The notes under the pieces were generated by a model, which ran no database searches, was not told the DNA's origin, and saw nothing but the letters and a program-made list of their open reading frames with translations. From Halovulum dunhuangense (GTDB lineage: Bacteria; Pseudomonadota; Alphaproteobacteria; Rhodobacterales; Rhodobacteraceae): a stretch of 64,000 nucleotides of DNA. A program made the translations under genes and the position numbers. Below are positions 19,502 through 29,597 of this stretch, in pieces. The first letter of the stretch is position 1. Each line of letters begins with the position of its first letter. The stretch lies in the NCBI RefSeq assembly GCF_013093415.1, contig NZ_JABFBC010000001.1, positions 310,001 to 374,000 of the forward strand, read 5' to 3'.

Positions 19502-20218
19502 ATGGTCACCATCGGCATTCTCGGCGGGATGTCCGCAGCCTCGACCGCGCTGTATTACGCGCGGTTGAACCAGCGGGCGCAGGACGTGATGGGCGGGTTG
19601 CATTCGGCTGAACTGCTGGTCCGCAGCCTGGATTTCGCAAAGGTAGAGGTGTTGCAAGCGGAGGGCGACTGGGAGGCGGCGGGCGCGCTGCTGAACCGCG
19701 AGGCGCTGGCGCTGGAGGCGGGCGGCGCGGGGCTTCTGATCCTGGCCACCAACACCATGCACAAGGTGGCGGACCGGATGACGCGCGATCTGCGGATCCC
19801 TTTCCTGCACATCGGGGACGCGACCGCTGCCGCGATCATCGAGTCAGGGCTGAAACGCCCGGGATTGATCGCGACGGCCTACACGATGGAACAGGCGTTC
19901 TACACCGACCGGCTGCGGGCGGCCGGGCTCGATCCGATCATACCCGGTCCCGAGGATCGCGCGACCGTGCACCGGATCATCTATGACGAACTTTGCCGGG
20001 GGGTTGTGCGCGAGGAAAGCCGCGGCCTCTTCGAGGGGGTGGCCCGGGGACTGGCCGATGCGGGGGCGGACAGTCTTATCCTGGGCTGCACCGAGGTGGG
20101 CATGCTGCTGGAAGCGGGCAACGTGCCGGTGCCTGTGTTCGACACGGTGCAGATCCACTGCGACCGCGCCTTCGACCTGTCGCGGCAGCTGGCCGAAGAG
20201 GCGCCTACAGTCGGATGA
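19502..20218 (+). CDS. Aspartate/glutamate racemase-family protein
   Basis: 238 residues beginning MVTIGILGGMSAASTALYYARLN; AAAGGAGG lies just upstream, which decides this start over one 23 codons earlier. The catalytic positions are Thr83 (ILATNTMHK) and Cys196 (ILGCTEVGML). Canonical family members have two cysteines; the Thr/Cys pair matches the E. coli YgeA-type L-aspartate/glutamate racemase. Its end overlaps the convergent cupin gene by 14 bases. Confidence 0.88.
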   Translation: MVTIGILGGMSAASTALYYARLNQRAQDVMGGLHSAELLVRSLDFAKVEVLQAEGDWEAAGALLNREALALEAGGAGLLILATNTMHKVADRMTRDLRIPFLHIGDATAAAIIESGLKRPGLIATAYTMEQAFYTDRLRAAGLDPIIPGPEDRATVHRIIYDELCRGVVREESRGLFEGVARGLADAGADSLILGCTEVGMLLEAGNVPVPVFDTVQIHCDRAFDLSRQLAEEAPTVG

Positions 20219-20549
20219 CGTATTCCTTGCGGGTCGTCTCCAGCACCTCCCAGATGCCCTTGAAGCCTGGGCGCAGGATGAAGCTGTCGCCGGGCCCGAC
20301 CTGGTGCCGGGTGCCGTCGCCGGCGGTGATGATCGAGCGGCCCTTCAGGATGCGGCAATATTCCCATTCGTCGTAGGAGATGCGCCATGCGCCCGGGGTG
20401 CATTCCCAGATGCCGGCGTAAAGACCGTCGCGTTCCTCCAGGTTCCAGGTCGTGAAGCGCGGATCGCCCGAGATCACCCGGTCGGGTGGCGGGGCATCGT
20501 GTTCGGGTGTCACGGCCCCGGGATCGACGGTCAGGAACAGCGTGCTCAT
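20205..20549 (-). CDS. Cupin domain protein
   Basis: 114-residue single-domain cupin: ECTPGAWRISYDEWEYCRILKGRSIIT, then GDGTRHQVGPGDSFILRPGFKGIWEVLETTRKEYVI. This resembles the (S)-ureidoglycine/EutQ-like cupin_3 group. The metal-site histidines are mostly absent, so catalysis is uncertain. The start is ATG 20549, with GGAGG eight bases upstream; an earlier ATG falls within that Shine-Dalgarno. Confidence 0.82.
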   Translation of the reverse strand: MSTLFLTVDPGAVTPEHDAPPPDRVISGDPRFTTWNLEERDGLYAGIWECTPGAWRISYDEWEYCRILKGRSIITAGDGTRHQVGPGDSFILRPGFKGIWEVLETTRKEYVIRL

Positions 20550-20564
20550 GGGGACATCCTCCAT

Positions 20565-20598
20565 AAAAAAACGGGCGCCAGCGAACCGCCAGCGCCCG
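20565..20598 (-). terminator. Rho-independent terminator of ccrM
   Basis: On the minus strand a GC-rich stem CGGGCGC / GCGCCCG (20592-20598 and 20572-20578) with an inner CTGGC repeat is followed by seven Ts (20565-20571). It lies after ccrM and directly before the cupin Shine-Dalgarno, so it insulates the two same-strand genes. Confidence 0.85.
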
Positions 20599-20632
20599 AG
20601 GTGATGCCATCAGGCACCGGCGGGAAAACCCC

Positions 20633-21816
<1,184 letters not shown>

Positions 21817-21826
21817 AATGGCTTAT

Positions 21827-22438
21827 TTAATTTTCTTGGCACAATATCTTGTGCACTGGTTTGAAGGACCGTCTATGATGTGGGGTGATCCCATAGGTCT
21901 TGAGCGCCTCGGCATGCACCCTTACCCCATAGCCGGCATTGCGTTCCCATCCATAGGCCGGGAAGTCCTGGGCCAGTTGCGCCATCAGCCTGTCGCGTGC
22001 CACCTTGGCCACGATCGACGCCGCCGCGATGGAAGCAGAGCGCGCGTCGCCCCCGATCACGGCCCGTGCCGGACAGGACAGGCCGGGCGCGATGCGGTTG
22101 CCGTCGATCAGCGCAAAGGCCGGGGTGCGCGGCAGGGCCGCGACGGCACGGCTCATCGCGAGATATGTCGCCTGAAGGATGTTGAGGCGGTCGATCTCCT
22201 CGACGCTTGCCTCGCCGATGCCGACAAGGGCGCAGGCGGCGATTTCTTCGGCCAGCGCCTCGCGTCGGCGGGCGGTCAGTTTCTTCGAGTCGTTCAGCCC
22301 GTCCGGCAATCGAGCGGGGTCGAGGATCACGGCCGCGGCCATCACCGGGCCGGCCCATGGGCCGCGCCCCACCTCGTCGATGCCGCAGACCGGGGCCGCG
22401 CCGCAGGCCTTTTCCAGCGACAGGTCCGGCCCGCTCAC
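21827..22438 (-). CDS. rnhB: Ribonuclease HII
   Basis: Removes RNA from RNA-DNA hybrids and single ribonucleotides. The 203 residues include GIDEVGRGPWAGPVMAAAVIL with catalytic Asp-Glu, LIDGN and ASIVAKVARDRLM. The frame is open for 85 more codons upstream inside ubiB, but GTG at 22438 overlaps the ubiB stop (GTGA) and gives the family's normal length. It is the third gene of ubiE-ubiB-rnhB. Confidence 0.93.
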   Translation of the reverse strand: MSGPDLSLEKACGAAPVCGIDEVGRGPWAGPVMAAAVILDPARLPDGLNDSKKLTARRREALAEEIAACALVGIGEASVEEIDRLNILQATYLAMSRAVAALPRTPAFALIDGNRIAPGLSCPARAVIGGDARSASIAAASIVAKVARDRLMAQLAQDFPAYGWERNAGYGVRVHAEALKTYGITPHHRRSFKPVHKILCQEN

Positions 22439-23961
22439 AGCAACGAGGCGAGCGTGGCCAGGCCCCCTGCCAGACCGGCACCCGTGAGAAGCCAGACCCA
22501 CCATGGAAGTGACGGCTCTGGCGGCGTGTGCTTGCGGTTGTTGGCGTCGCGCAGGGCAGCTTCGGCCATGCCGGGCAGAAGCGGGCCGAACCGCGCCAGG
22601 ATGCGCGCGGTGTGGGACAGGTCGCGCAGGACGGCGTGCGGCCCGAGATTGTCGCGGATGTAATCCTCGACCACGGGTTTCGCGGCTTCCCACATGTTCA
22701 TTGCCGGGTTCAGCGATCGGGCGACGCCCTCGACCACGACCATGGTGCGTTGGAGAAGGATCAGCTCGGTCCGCGTCTCCATCCCGAAGCGTTCGGTCAC
22801 GTCAAAGAGATGCGCCAGAAGCCGCGCCATCGAGATGCGGCGCGCATCCTGCCCGAAGATCGGCTCGCCCACGGAACGCAGAGCCTGCGCAAAGGCTTCT
22901 ACGTCGCGGTCGGCCGGAACGTACCCCGCCTCGAAATGGACTTCTGCCACGCGGCGGTAATCCTTGCGCAGGAAACCGATCAGGATCTCGGCATAGACGC
23001 GGCGGGTATAGGCGTCTATCCGGCCCATGATGCCGAAATCCAGCGCCACGATATCGCCATTGGGGGCAAGCTTCAGGTTGCCCTGGTGCATGTCGCCGTG
23101 AAAGAAGCCGTCGCGCAGCGCCACCTTCAGGAAAACCTGGATCACCCTCAGGGACAGCTCGTCCAGATCCGCACCCTGGGCGGCCAGCGCCGGTACGTCG
23201 CCGAACTTGGTTCCCTCGGCCCAGGACAGTGTCATCACCCGGCGCTGGGACAACTCCCAGATCACTTCGGGCACGGTGAAGCCCTGGTCCTTTTCGGTGT
23301 TGGCGCGGAACTCGTCGGCGGCCGATGCCTCCATCCGCAGGTCAAGCTCGCCCAGAACGACGCTCTGGAAATGGTCGATAACGTCCACCGGCCGCAGCCT
23401 GCGCGCCTTGGGGGCGAGCGTCTGGATCACACGGGCGGCCAGGTAGAAGGCATCCACGTCGCGCAGGAAGGCGCGTTCGATCCCCGGGCGCAGCACCTTG
23501 ACCGCCACGTCGCGGCCCGTGGCGCGCACCGTGGCCCGGTGCACCTGCGCCAGCGAGGCGGCGGCGATGGGGTCGGAAAAGTCCGAGAATATCTCGTCCA
23601 CCGGGCGGCCCAGCTCGCGCTCTACGGTTTCGCGGGCGATCCGGGTGGAAAACGCAGGCAGGTCGTCCTGCAGCTTCTTCAGCTCGTCCGCGAGCGCGTC
23701 GCCCACCACGTCGGGACGGGTGGACATGATCTGGCCGAACTTGATGTAGGCCGGTCCCAGCGCGGTAAGCGCCCGGCTGATCGGCGGCAGCGTCGGGTCG
23801 CCCTTGTGGCCAAGCCATGAAAACGGCAGGCCCAGCACCCGCGCGGCAATGCGCAGCGGGCGCGGCGCGTCCATCGCCTCGAGTGCAAGGCGCATCGCAC
23901 CGGTCCGTTCGAAGGTGGCGCCCGTGCGGATCAGCCGCCAGAGATTGTGCGGTCCGCGCAT
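22435..23961 (-). CDS. ubiB: Ubiquinone biosynthesis accessory kinase UbiB
   Basis: Atypical protein-kinase-like ATPase needed for ubiquinone synthesis, membrane associated. Of 508 residues, the KxGQ motif is in YIKFGQIMSTRPD, the Ala-rich nucleotide loop is AAASLAQVHRA, and the catalytic parts are FFHGDMHQGNLKL and VALDFGIMGRID. The C-terminus ends in a hydrophobic anchor (WWVWLLTGAGLAGGLATLASLL). One base separates it from ubiE and its stop overlaps rnhB. Confidence 0.95.
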   Translation of the reverse strand: MRGPHNLWRLIRTGATFERTGAMRLALEAMDAPRPLRIAARVLGLPFSWLGHKGDPTLPPISRALTALGPAYIKFGQIMSTRPDVVGDALADELKKLQDDLPAFSTRIARETVERELGRPVDEIFSDFSDPIAAASLAQVHRATVRATGRDVAVKVLRPGIERAFLRDVDAFYLAARVIQTLAPKARRLRPVDVIDHFQSVVLGELDLRMEASAADEFRANTEKDQGFTVPEVIWELSQRRVMTLSWAEGTKFGDVPALAAQGADLDELSLRVIQVFLKVALRDGFFHGDMHQGNLKLAPNGDIVALDFGIMGRIDAYTRRVYAEILIGFLRKDYRRVAEVHFEAGYVPADRDVEAFAQALRSVGEPIFGQDARRISMARLLAHLFDVTERFGMETRTELILLQRTMVVVEGVARSLNPAMNMWEAAKPVVEDYIRDNLGPHAVLRDLSHTARILARFGPLLPGMAEAALRDANNRKHTPPEPSLPWWVWLLTGAGLAGGLATLASLL

Positions 23962-23962
23962 G

Positions 23963-24715
23963 TCAGATCTTCCAGCCGGAATGCAGCGCGGCGATGCCCA
24001 TGGACAGGTTGCGATACTTCACGTTGGCAAAGCCCGCCCTGCGGATCATCTCGGCAAAGGGTTCCTGCGCCGGGAAGCGGCGGATCGACTCGACCAGGTA
24101 CTGGTAGCTTTCCCGGTCCCCCGCGATCGCCGCGCCCATCGGCGGGATCACGTTGAACGAGTAGCGGTCGTAGAGCCATTGCATGCCGGGATTGGGCAGC
24201 TGGCTGAATTCCAGCACCATCAGCCGCCCGCCGGGCCGCAGGACGCGGAAGGCTTCCGACAGGGCATCCTCGATCCGGGTCACGTTCCGGATACCGAAGC
24301 TGATGGTATATACGTCGAAGCGGTTGTCCTCGAAGGGCAGCGCCATCGCGTCGCCCACCACCCAGTCCAGCCGGTCGGCCAGTTCGCTGGCGTCGGCGCG
24401 CTTGCGGCCCTCGACCAGCATCGACTCGGTCATGTCCAGCACCGTCGCCCGGGCCTGCCCCTTCGCCCGCCGCAGGTAGCGGAAGGCGATGTCGCCGGTG
24501 CCGCCGGCCACGTCCAGCAGGTGTGTGTCCGGCCGCGGGGCGAGCCAGTCCATCATCGCATCCTTCCAGACGCGGTGGATGCCCAGGCTCATGGCGTCGT
24601 TCATGACGTCGTATTTCGACGCCACCGAACTGAACACGCCATGCACGCGCCCTGCCTTTTCCGACTCGGGGATGGTCTGGAATCCGAAATGCGTCGTCTT
24701 GTCGTCAGCCGCCAT
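23963..24715 (-). CDS. ubiE: Ubiquinone/menaquinone C-methyltransferase UbiE
   Basis: SAM-dependent C-methyltransferase of the ubiquinone pathway. From ATG 24715 it has 250 residues, beginning [24 protein letters not shown]. The UbiE signatures [18 protein letters not shown] and [13 protein letters not shown] (SAM site) and [16 protein letters not shown] are visible. A start 20 codons earlier would add a basic peptide not typical of the family. First gene of the ubiE-ubiB-rnhB set. Confidence 0.96.
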   Translation of the reverse strand: MAADDKTTHFGFQTIPESEKAGRVHGVFSSVASKYDVMNDAMSLGIHRVWKDAMMDWLAPRPDTHLLDVAGGTGDIAFRYLRRAKGQARATVLDMTESMLVEGRKRADASELADRLDWVVGDAMALPFEDNRFDVYTISFGIRNVTRIEDALSEAFRVLRPGGRLMVLEFSQLPNPGMQWLYDRYSFNVIPPMGAAIAGDRESYQYLVESIRRFPAQEPFAEMIRRAGFANVKYRNLSMGIAALHSGWKI

Positions 24716-24802
24716 GCCTGCCCGTCCTGTTGGTCCCGGCGGATAATAGGGGCGCCGACGCAAGTTACAATTCATCCTCGGTGTCGCGGCTGTCTAGAAA
24801 AA

Positions 24803-24831
24803 TTGACACATGCCCGAGGGCGAGCTACCTT
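24803..24831 (+). promoter_or_regulatory. Sigma-70 promoter upstream of small ORF and mutM
   Basis: TTGACA (24803-24808), 17-base spacer, TACCTT (24826-24831). It lies in the divergent gap between ubiE and the 38-residue gene, about 60 bases before that gene's start. Confidence 0.65.
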
Positions 24832-24895
24832 CCACCCCGAGAGACAGTCGCCGAGTAACGCATCCCTGGCGCATGGACGCCGGAAAGGAAAGATC

Positions 24896-25012
24896 ATGGT
24901 TCTTGGCATCACGCTTACCGCGGCGACGATTGCGGTTATCGGTTTGTATGTGGTAGGCGCCACGATGATCGTGGAAAAATACGAAGGCATGGTGCGCAAG
25001 AACCGCAAGTAG
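24896..25012 (+). CDS. Small membrane protein of 38 residues
   Basis: Not recognised. The peptide has a hydrophobic segment (LGITLTAATIAVIGLYVVGATMIV, residues 3-26) followed by a charged tail EKYEGMVRKNRK, so it is a likely single-pass inner-membrane peptide with a cytoplasmic basic end. AAGGAA precedes the ATG and a consensus promoter lies 65 bases upstream, which supports real expression. It is 34 bases upstream of mutM. Confidence 0.65.
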   Translation: MVLGITLTAATIAVIGLYVVGATMIVEKYEGMVRKNRK

Positions 25013-25046
25013 GTCCTGCCCGCCATCCTTTGGCGGATGGTGAGAG

Positions 25047-25910
25047 ATGCCCGAACTGCCCGAGGTGGAAACCGTTCGCCGCGGGCTTGAACCGGTCATG
25101 ACGGGCCATCGCATCGTCCGCGTCGAAACAAGGCGCCCGGATCTGCGATGGCCCTTCCCCCCCCGAATGGCAGAACGCCTGACCGGCGCCAGCGTGATCA
25201 CGCTGCGCCGCCGGTCGAAATACATCCTTGCCGACCTGGACACCCGCGAGACGCTGATCATCCACCTGGGCATGTCCGGGCGCATGCTGATTTCAGATGG
25301 CGGTCCGGCGCGCGCCCTGGGCGAGTATGTCCATGAGCGCGAGACGCCCGGAAAGCACGATCATGTCGTGCTGGAGATGTCTGGCGGTGCGCGCATCACC
25401 TTCAACGACGCAAGACGATTCGGCGCGATGGATCTGTGTCCCACGGCAGCCGTCGACGGGCACAAGCTGCTGGCGGCGCTGGGGCCGGAACCGCTGGGCA
25501 ACGAATTCTCTGCCGGGCATCTGGTGGCCCGCCTGGCGGGGCGGCGCACGCCGATCAAGGCCGCGCTTCTGGACCAGACGATCGTGGCCGGTCTTGGCAA
25601 CATCTATGTCTGCGAGGCCCTCTGGCGCACCGGCATCCACCCGAAGCGGCTGGCCGGCAAGCTGTCGCGCGCCCGGATCGAGGCGCTGGTACCAGCCATC
25701 CGCGACGTGCTGGTCGAGGCGATCGAGGCCGGGGGCTCGTCCCTGCGCGACTACCGCCAGACCGACGGCGAGCTTGGCTATTTCCAGCACAGCTTCGCCG
25801 CCTATGGCCGCGAAGGTGAGCCCTGCCGTCGCGACGGCTGCACCGGGACCATCCGCCGCATCGTCCAGTCGGGGCGTTCCTCCTTCTACTGCGGCGGCTG
25901 CCAGCGATAG
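25047..25910 (+). CDS. mutM: Formamidopyrimidine-DNA glycosylase
   Basis: Base-excision enzyme for 8-oxoguanine and formamidopyrimidines with AP lyase activity. The 287 residues start [16 protein letters not shown] with the catalytic N-terminal Pro and Glu. HLGMSGRML, the H2TH helix ([18 protein letters not shown]) and a C-terminal zinc finger (CRRDGC, then YCGGCQR) are complete. It complements mutY in this window. Confidence 0.96.
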   Translation: MPELPEVETVRRGLEPVMTGHRIVRVETRRPDLRWPFPPRMAERLTGASVITLRRRSKYILADLDTRETLIIHLGMSGRMLISDGGPARALGEYVHERETPGKHDHVVLEMSGGARITFNDARRFGAMDLCPTAAVDGHKLLAALGPEPLGNEFSAGHLVARLAGRRTPIKAALLDQTIVAGLGNIYVCEALWRTGIHPKRLAGKLSRARIEALVPAIRDVLVEAIEAGGSSLRDYRQTDGELGYFQHSFAAYGREGEPCRRDGCTGTIRRIVQSGRSSFYCGGCQR

Positions 25911-25970
25911 GCTTGCGCTGCGGGACTTGCATGGTAACTCTGGCCGCCAAACCAGCGAGGAGGCCCCGTC

Positions 25971-26747
25971 ATGGGCTATGAGACGATCATCGTCGAGACG
26001 GACGAGCATGTGGGCACGGTGCGGCTCAACCGTCCCGAGGCGCTCAACGCGCTGAATTCCCAACTGCTCGAGGAGCTGGCGAAGGCACTTGCTGCCTTCG
26101 ATCGCAACGACAAGATCAGGGTCATCGTGCTGACCGGATCGGAAAAGGCCTTTGCCGCCGGGGCGGATGTGAAGGAGATGGCCGAGAAGAACTTCGTCGA
26201 CATGTTCTCCGAGGACTTCTTCACCGCCCAGACAGAGTCGATGCTTCGCGTCCGCAAGCCGATCATCGCGGCCGTATCCGGCTACGCGCTGGGCGGTGGA
26301 TGCGAGCTGGCCATGATGTGCGACTTCATCATTTGCTCGGACACGGCGAAATTCGGCCAGCCCGAAATCAACCTCGGCGTTATCGCGGGGATCGGCGGCA
26401 CCCAGCGCCTGACCCGTCTGGTCGGCAAGTCCAAGTCGATGGAGATGCACCTGACCGGCCGCATGATGGACGCCGAGGAGGCAGAGCGCGCGGGTCTCGT
26501 GAGTCGCATCGTCCCGGCCAAGGACCTGATGTCCGAAGTCATGAAGACCGCCGAGAAGATCTCGGAAAAATCGCCGCTGGCCGTCATGGCGGTGAAGGAG
26601 GCGGTCAACCGTTCCTACGAGACCACCCTGCGCGAGGGTATCCTGTTCGAGCGGCGGCTGTTCAACGCGCTTTTCGCGACCGAGGACCAGACCGAGGGCA
26701 TGGCCGCCTTCGTTGAAAAGCGCACACCGCAGTTCCGCGGCAAATAA
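25971..26747 (+). CDS. Enoyl-CoA hydratase/isomerase family protein
   Basis: 258-residue crotonase-fold protein, probably short-chain enoyl-CoA hydratase of fatty-acid or amino-acid oxidation. The oxyanion-hole and catalytic segments are [32 protein letters not shown] and [25 protein letters not shown], with both catalytic glutamates in place as in true hydratases. GAGGAGG precedes the ATG. It stands alone between mutM and rpsT. Confidence 0.93.
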   Translation: MGYETIIVETDEHVGTVRLNRPEALNALNSQLLEELAKALAAFDRNDKIRVIVLTGSEKAFAAGADVKEMAEKNFVDMFSEDFFTAQTESMLRVRKPIIAAVSGYALGGGCELAMMCDFIICSDTAKFGQPEINLGVIAGIGGTQRLTRLVGKSKSMEMHLTGRMMDAEEAERAGLVSRIVPAKDLMSEVMKTAEKISEKSPLAVMAVKEAVNRSYETTLREGILFERRLFNALFATEDQTEGMAAFVEKRTPQFRGK

Positions 26748-26762
26748 GGGGGACTGCAGGCG

Positions 26763-26791
26763 TTGACTCGGGTCGCGACTGGGTCTATGCA
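26763..26791 (+). promoter_or_regulatory. Promoter for rpsT
   Basis: TTGACT (26763-26768), 17-base spacer, TATGCA (26786-26791), about 40 bases before the rpsT start and after the hydratase stop. Confidence 0.65.
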
Positions 26792-26832
26792 CGCGCTTCA
26801 AACGGAAACCCAGACGATTTTGGAACGTACAC

Positions 26833-27099
26833 ATGGCCAACTCGCCAGGCTCTAAGAAACGCGCACGCCAGGCGCTCCGCCGGACCGATGTCAACAAGGC
26901 GCGCCGTTCGCGGGTCCGGACCTTCATCCGCCGCGTCGAGGAAGCCATCACCGGCGGCGATGCGCAGCAGGCTCGCGAAGCCCTGCAGCAGGCGCAGCCC
27001 GAGATCATGCGCTCTGTGACCAAGGGCATCCTGCACAAGAACACCGCGTCGCGTAAGATTTCGCGGCTGGCTGCACGGGTCAAGGCGCTCAACGCCTGA
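26833..27099 (+). CDS. rpsT: 30S ribosomal protein S20
   Basis: 88-residue basic 16S rRNA-binding protein: [39 protein letters not shown], ending [19 protein letters not shown], as in S20. It has its own promoter upstream and terminator downstream, so it is a single-gene unit. rpsT lies shortly upstream of dnaA in many alphaproteobacteria. Confidence 0.97.
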   Translation: MANSPGSKKRARQALRRTDVNKARRSRVRTFIRRVEEAITGGDAQQAREALQQAQPEIMRSVTKGILHKNTASRKISRLAARVKALNA

Positions 27100-27122
27100 T
27101 TCATCAGCCGGACAAAGGAATG

Positions 27123-27154
27123 ACGCGTCCGTCAAGCGGGCGCGTTGTTTTTTT
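27123..27154 (+). terminator. Rho-independent terminator of rpsT
   Basis: 9-bp stem ACGCGTCCG / CGGGCGCGT (one G-U pair) with a five-base loop, then TTGTTTTTTT (27145-27154), 23 bases after the rpsT stop. Confidence 0.88.
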
Positions 27155-27284
27155 GTGCGCTGTTGTAATGTTACCGTAACGTCATGTTCAGCTTTTGGTC
27201 CCGTTGCCCGAATCCGCGGCCGGGACTAGCGTTTCCCCCGGCGGCCGCTCTTGATCGCCAGCACCTAAAAATTTGAAAATATTA

Positions 27285-27321
27285 CACAACAATACAGCCA
27301 TAAATTGGCTGTATTGTTGTG
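27285..27321. repeat. Perfect 16-bp inverted repeat in the rpsT-rhodanese gap
   Basis: Arms 27285-27300 and 27306-27321 (left arm CACAACAATACAGCCA) pair perfectly around a five-base loop TAAAT. The flanks are unusually AT-rich for this genome (AAAAATTTGAAAATATTA on the left, TATTTATTT on the right). It could be a bidirectional terminator, an RNA hairpin or a protein-binding site. It is not a DnaA box or parS. Confidence 0.85.
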
Positions 27322-27368
27322 CGTATTTATTTGAATAACTCCTCAAACCACTCCGAATCCGCAGCGTG

Positions 27369-27400
27369 ACATGAAATGAGCGTCAAGCTCTACTTCATGT
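27369..27400. repeat. Second hairpin upstream of the rhodanese gene
   Basis: ACATGAA (27369-27375) pairs with TTCATGT (27394-27400), and nested inside GAGC pairs with GCTC around GTCAA. It ends at the first base of a candidate -35 box. Confidence 0.6.
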
Positions 27401-27429
27401 TGAAAGCCTGTTTGAGCGCGGACTACATT
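27400..27429 (+). promoter_or_regulatory. Candidate promoter for rhodanese and possibly dnaA
   Basis: TTGAAA (27400-27405), 18-base spacer, TACATT (27424-27429), 31 bases before the rhodanese start. The whole gap 27155-27460 has no gene; it contains this promoter, the two inverted repeats and the small palindrome GTTAC-C-GTAAC at 27170-27180. Confidence 0.45.
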
Positions 27430-27460
27430 CCCACCGTCAGATCAGAGGGGCAGAGATTCC

Positions 27461-27910
27461 ATGACCGTCCAGGCCAGCCTGAGCATCGATGAGTGTGATC
27501 CCGAGGAAACCTGGAACGCCCTGAAAGACGACCCCCGGGCGCAGCTGGTCGACGTTCGCACCCGCCCCGAATGGAGCTTTGTGGGCATCGCCGACCTGAC
27601 GGCGCTTGGCCGGGAAACGATCTTGTCGGAGTGGCGGATGTATCCCGACATGCGGGTGAATGCCCGTTTCGCGGACGATCTGTTCGCCGCCTTCGATGCG
27701 CAGATCCCCTCGCAGATCTTCTTCATCTGCCGCTCGGGCGCCCGGTCGCTCGATGCTGCCCGGGCCGTTGCCGAGGTGGCGGCCCAGCGCGGCCTGCACC
27801 TGCGGTGCGTGAACGTGGCCGAGGGATTCGAGGGTGATCTCGATCCCCACCGCCACCGCGGCAGCATGAACGGCTGGAAGGCCCGCGGCCTCGCCTGGAT
27901 CCAGAGCTAG
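27461..27910 (+). CDS. Rhodanese-like domain protein
   Basis: 149 residues, a single rhodanese domain: AQLVDVRTRPEWSFVGIADL, the active-site loop FFICRSGARSLDAA with the catalytic Cys, and VAEGFEGDLD near the end. Such proteins transfer sulfane sulfur or act as phosphatase-like domains. No signal peptide, so cytoplasmic. It lies 89 bases upstream of dnaA on the same strand; cotranscription is possible. Confidence 0.9.
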   Translation: MTVQASLSIDECDPEETWNALKDDPRAQLVDVRTRPEWSFVGIADLTALGRETILSEWRMYPDMRVNARFADDLFAAFDAQIPSQIFFICRSGARSLDAARAVAEVAAQRGLHLRCVNVAEGFEGDLDPHRHRGSMNGWKARGLAWIQS

Positions 27911-27999
27911 ACGAATAATGGGGCGGTCCGGCCCCCATAGCCGGGCACATGCGGGCAGCGTCCTTGCCCGGTCGACACCTGAACAAGAAGAACGGAACG

Positions 28000-29391
28000 A
28001 TGACAGATCAGATTTGGGAAAACGTCCGCAGCGGGTTGAACGATTCGCTTGGCGATTCGGCTTTTTCGACCTGGATCGAGCCACTCGAGTTCAGGGGGCT
28101 GGAAAACGGGGTCGTCTATCTTGCCGCCCCAACCAGCTTCATAGGGAACTGGGTGTCCCAGCATTATGGCGACCGGATCCGCAACCTGATGAGCACGGCC
28201 GGGGTCAAGGTCGCCCGGCTTGATTTCGCGGTGGCGCCCAAGTCTGCCGGCCGCAAGCCGGTGCCGGCGAATGCGCAGCCCGTCGAGACGGCAGAGCCGC
28301 GCACGCCGCGCGCGACGCCGGCCGCGCGCACGCCCGATGGTGGTACCGATCTGCCGGGATCGCCTCTGGATGCGCGCTACACCTTCGACAGCTTCGTGGT
28401 CGGCAAGCCGAACGAGCTGGCGCATGCCGCGTCGCGCCGGGTGGCCGAAGGGGGGCCGGTCACGTTCAATCCCCTCTTCCTTTATGGCGGGGTCGGGCTG
28501 GGCAAGACCCACCTGATGCACGCCATCGCCTGGGAGTTGCAGGCGACCGATCCGTCGCGGCGGGTGCTCTATCTTTCCGCGGAACAGTTCATGTACCGCT
28601 TCGTGCAGGCGCTGCGCTACAAGGACACGCTCGGCTTCAAGGAGCTGTTCCGCTCGGTCGATGTGCTGATGGTCGATGACGTGCAGTTCATCGCCGGCAA
28701 GGAAAGCACGCAGGAAGAATTCTTCCATACCTTCAATGCGTTGGTCGATCAGAACAAGCAGATCGTGATTTCCGCCGACCGCGCCCCGGGGGAGATTTCC
28801 GGGCTTGAGGACCGGATCAAGTCGCGCCTGCAATGCGGCCTGGTGGTGGACCTGCACCCCACCGATTACGAGTTGCGCCTGGGCATCCTTCAGACCAAGG
28901 CCGAGGCGCAGTCGCAACTGCACAACGGCATCGAGATCGAGACGCGGGTGCTGGAGTTTCTCGCGCACCGGATCAGTTCCAACGTCCGGGTGCTTGAGGG
29001 CGCGCTGACCCGGCTCTACGCCTTCGCCTCGCTGGTGGGGCGCAAGATCGATCTGGACATGACGCAGGAATGTCTCGCCGATGTGCTGCGCGCCTCGGAA
29101 CGCAAGGTCACGGTGGACGAGATCATCCGCAAGGTGGCCGACCACTACAACGTGCGCATGGCCGACCTGCTGGGTCCGCGCCGGTCGCGCGCGGTGTCGC
29201 GGCCGCGCCAGGTGGCCATGTTCCTGTCGAAGACGCTGACCACCAAATCCCTGCCCGAGATTGGCCGTCGCTTCGGCGGGCGCGACCATACCACGGTGAT
29301 TCACGCAGTGCGGAAGATCGAGGAATTGCGCGCCGTCGACAGCCAGATCGCCGAGGAGGTGGAACTGTTGCGCCGCATGCTGGAGGCCTGA
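28000..29391 (+). CDS. dnaA: Chromosomal replication initiator protein DnaA
   Basis: AAA+ initiator that binds DnaA boxes and opens oriC. From ATG 28000 (MTDQIWENVRSGLNDSLGDSAFSTWI) it is 463 residues. Domain I is followed by a variable Pro/Ala-rich linker, then the AAA+ core with GGVGLGKTHLMHAIA (Walker A), VDVLMVDDVQFIAGK (Walker B) and sensor segments, then domain IV ending with the box-binding signature FGGRDHTTVIHAVRKIEEL. The frame is open 17 codons upstream, without family support. It lies 20.5 kb from the candidate origin. Confidence 0.98.
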   Translation: MTDQIWENVRSGLNDSLGDSAFSTWIEPLEFRGLENGVVYLAAPTSFIGNWVSQHYGDRIRNLMSTAGVKVARLDFAVAPKSAGRKPVPANAQPVETAEPRTPRATPAARTPDGGTDLPGSPLDARYTFDSFVVGKPNELAHAASRRVAEGGPVTFNPLFLYGGVGLGKTHLMHAIAWELQATDPSRRVLYLSAEQFMYRFVQALRYKDTLGFKELFRSVDVLMVDDVQFIAGKESTQEEFFHTFNALVDQNKQIVISADRAPGEISGLEDRIKSRLQCGLVVDLHPTDYELRLGILQTKAEAQSQLHNGIEIETRVLEFLAHRISSNVRVLEGALTRLYAFASLVGRKIDLDMTQECLADVLRASERKVTVDEIIRKVADHYNVRMADLLGPRRSRAVSRPRQVAMFLSKTLTTKSLPEIGRRFGGRDHTTVIHAVRKIEELRAVDSQIAEEVELLRRMLEA

Positions 29392-29597
29392 CAACTTACG
29401 GTAGAGTGATTTTGATCATATTGCCGCCATAAAGCTATTGTTATACATTTCATGGATTGGATGCTGGTCAATTAACACAAGAGCAGGATCGGTATCCGCG
29501 GTCGCCCGTGTTTGAGGTTGGGGCGGGAGTTTAAGTGGTAGTGCCGAACACATCTCCGTGGGGGAAGATGGGCTTGGTGGTTTTGGGAACTGCTCAG

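Noticed and set aside
21817-21850. TTTAATTTT near ccrM as a CtrA box
   Set aside because: Does not match TTAA-N7-TTAA or a good half site plus spacing; not enough to call.
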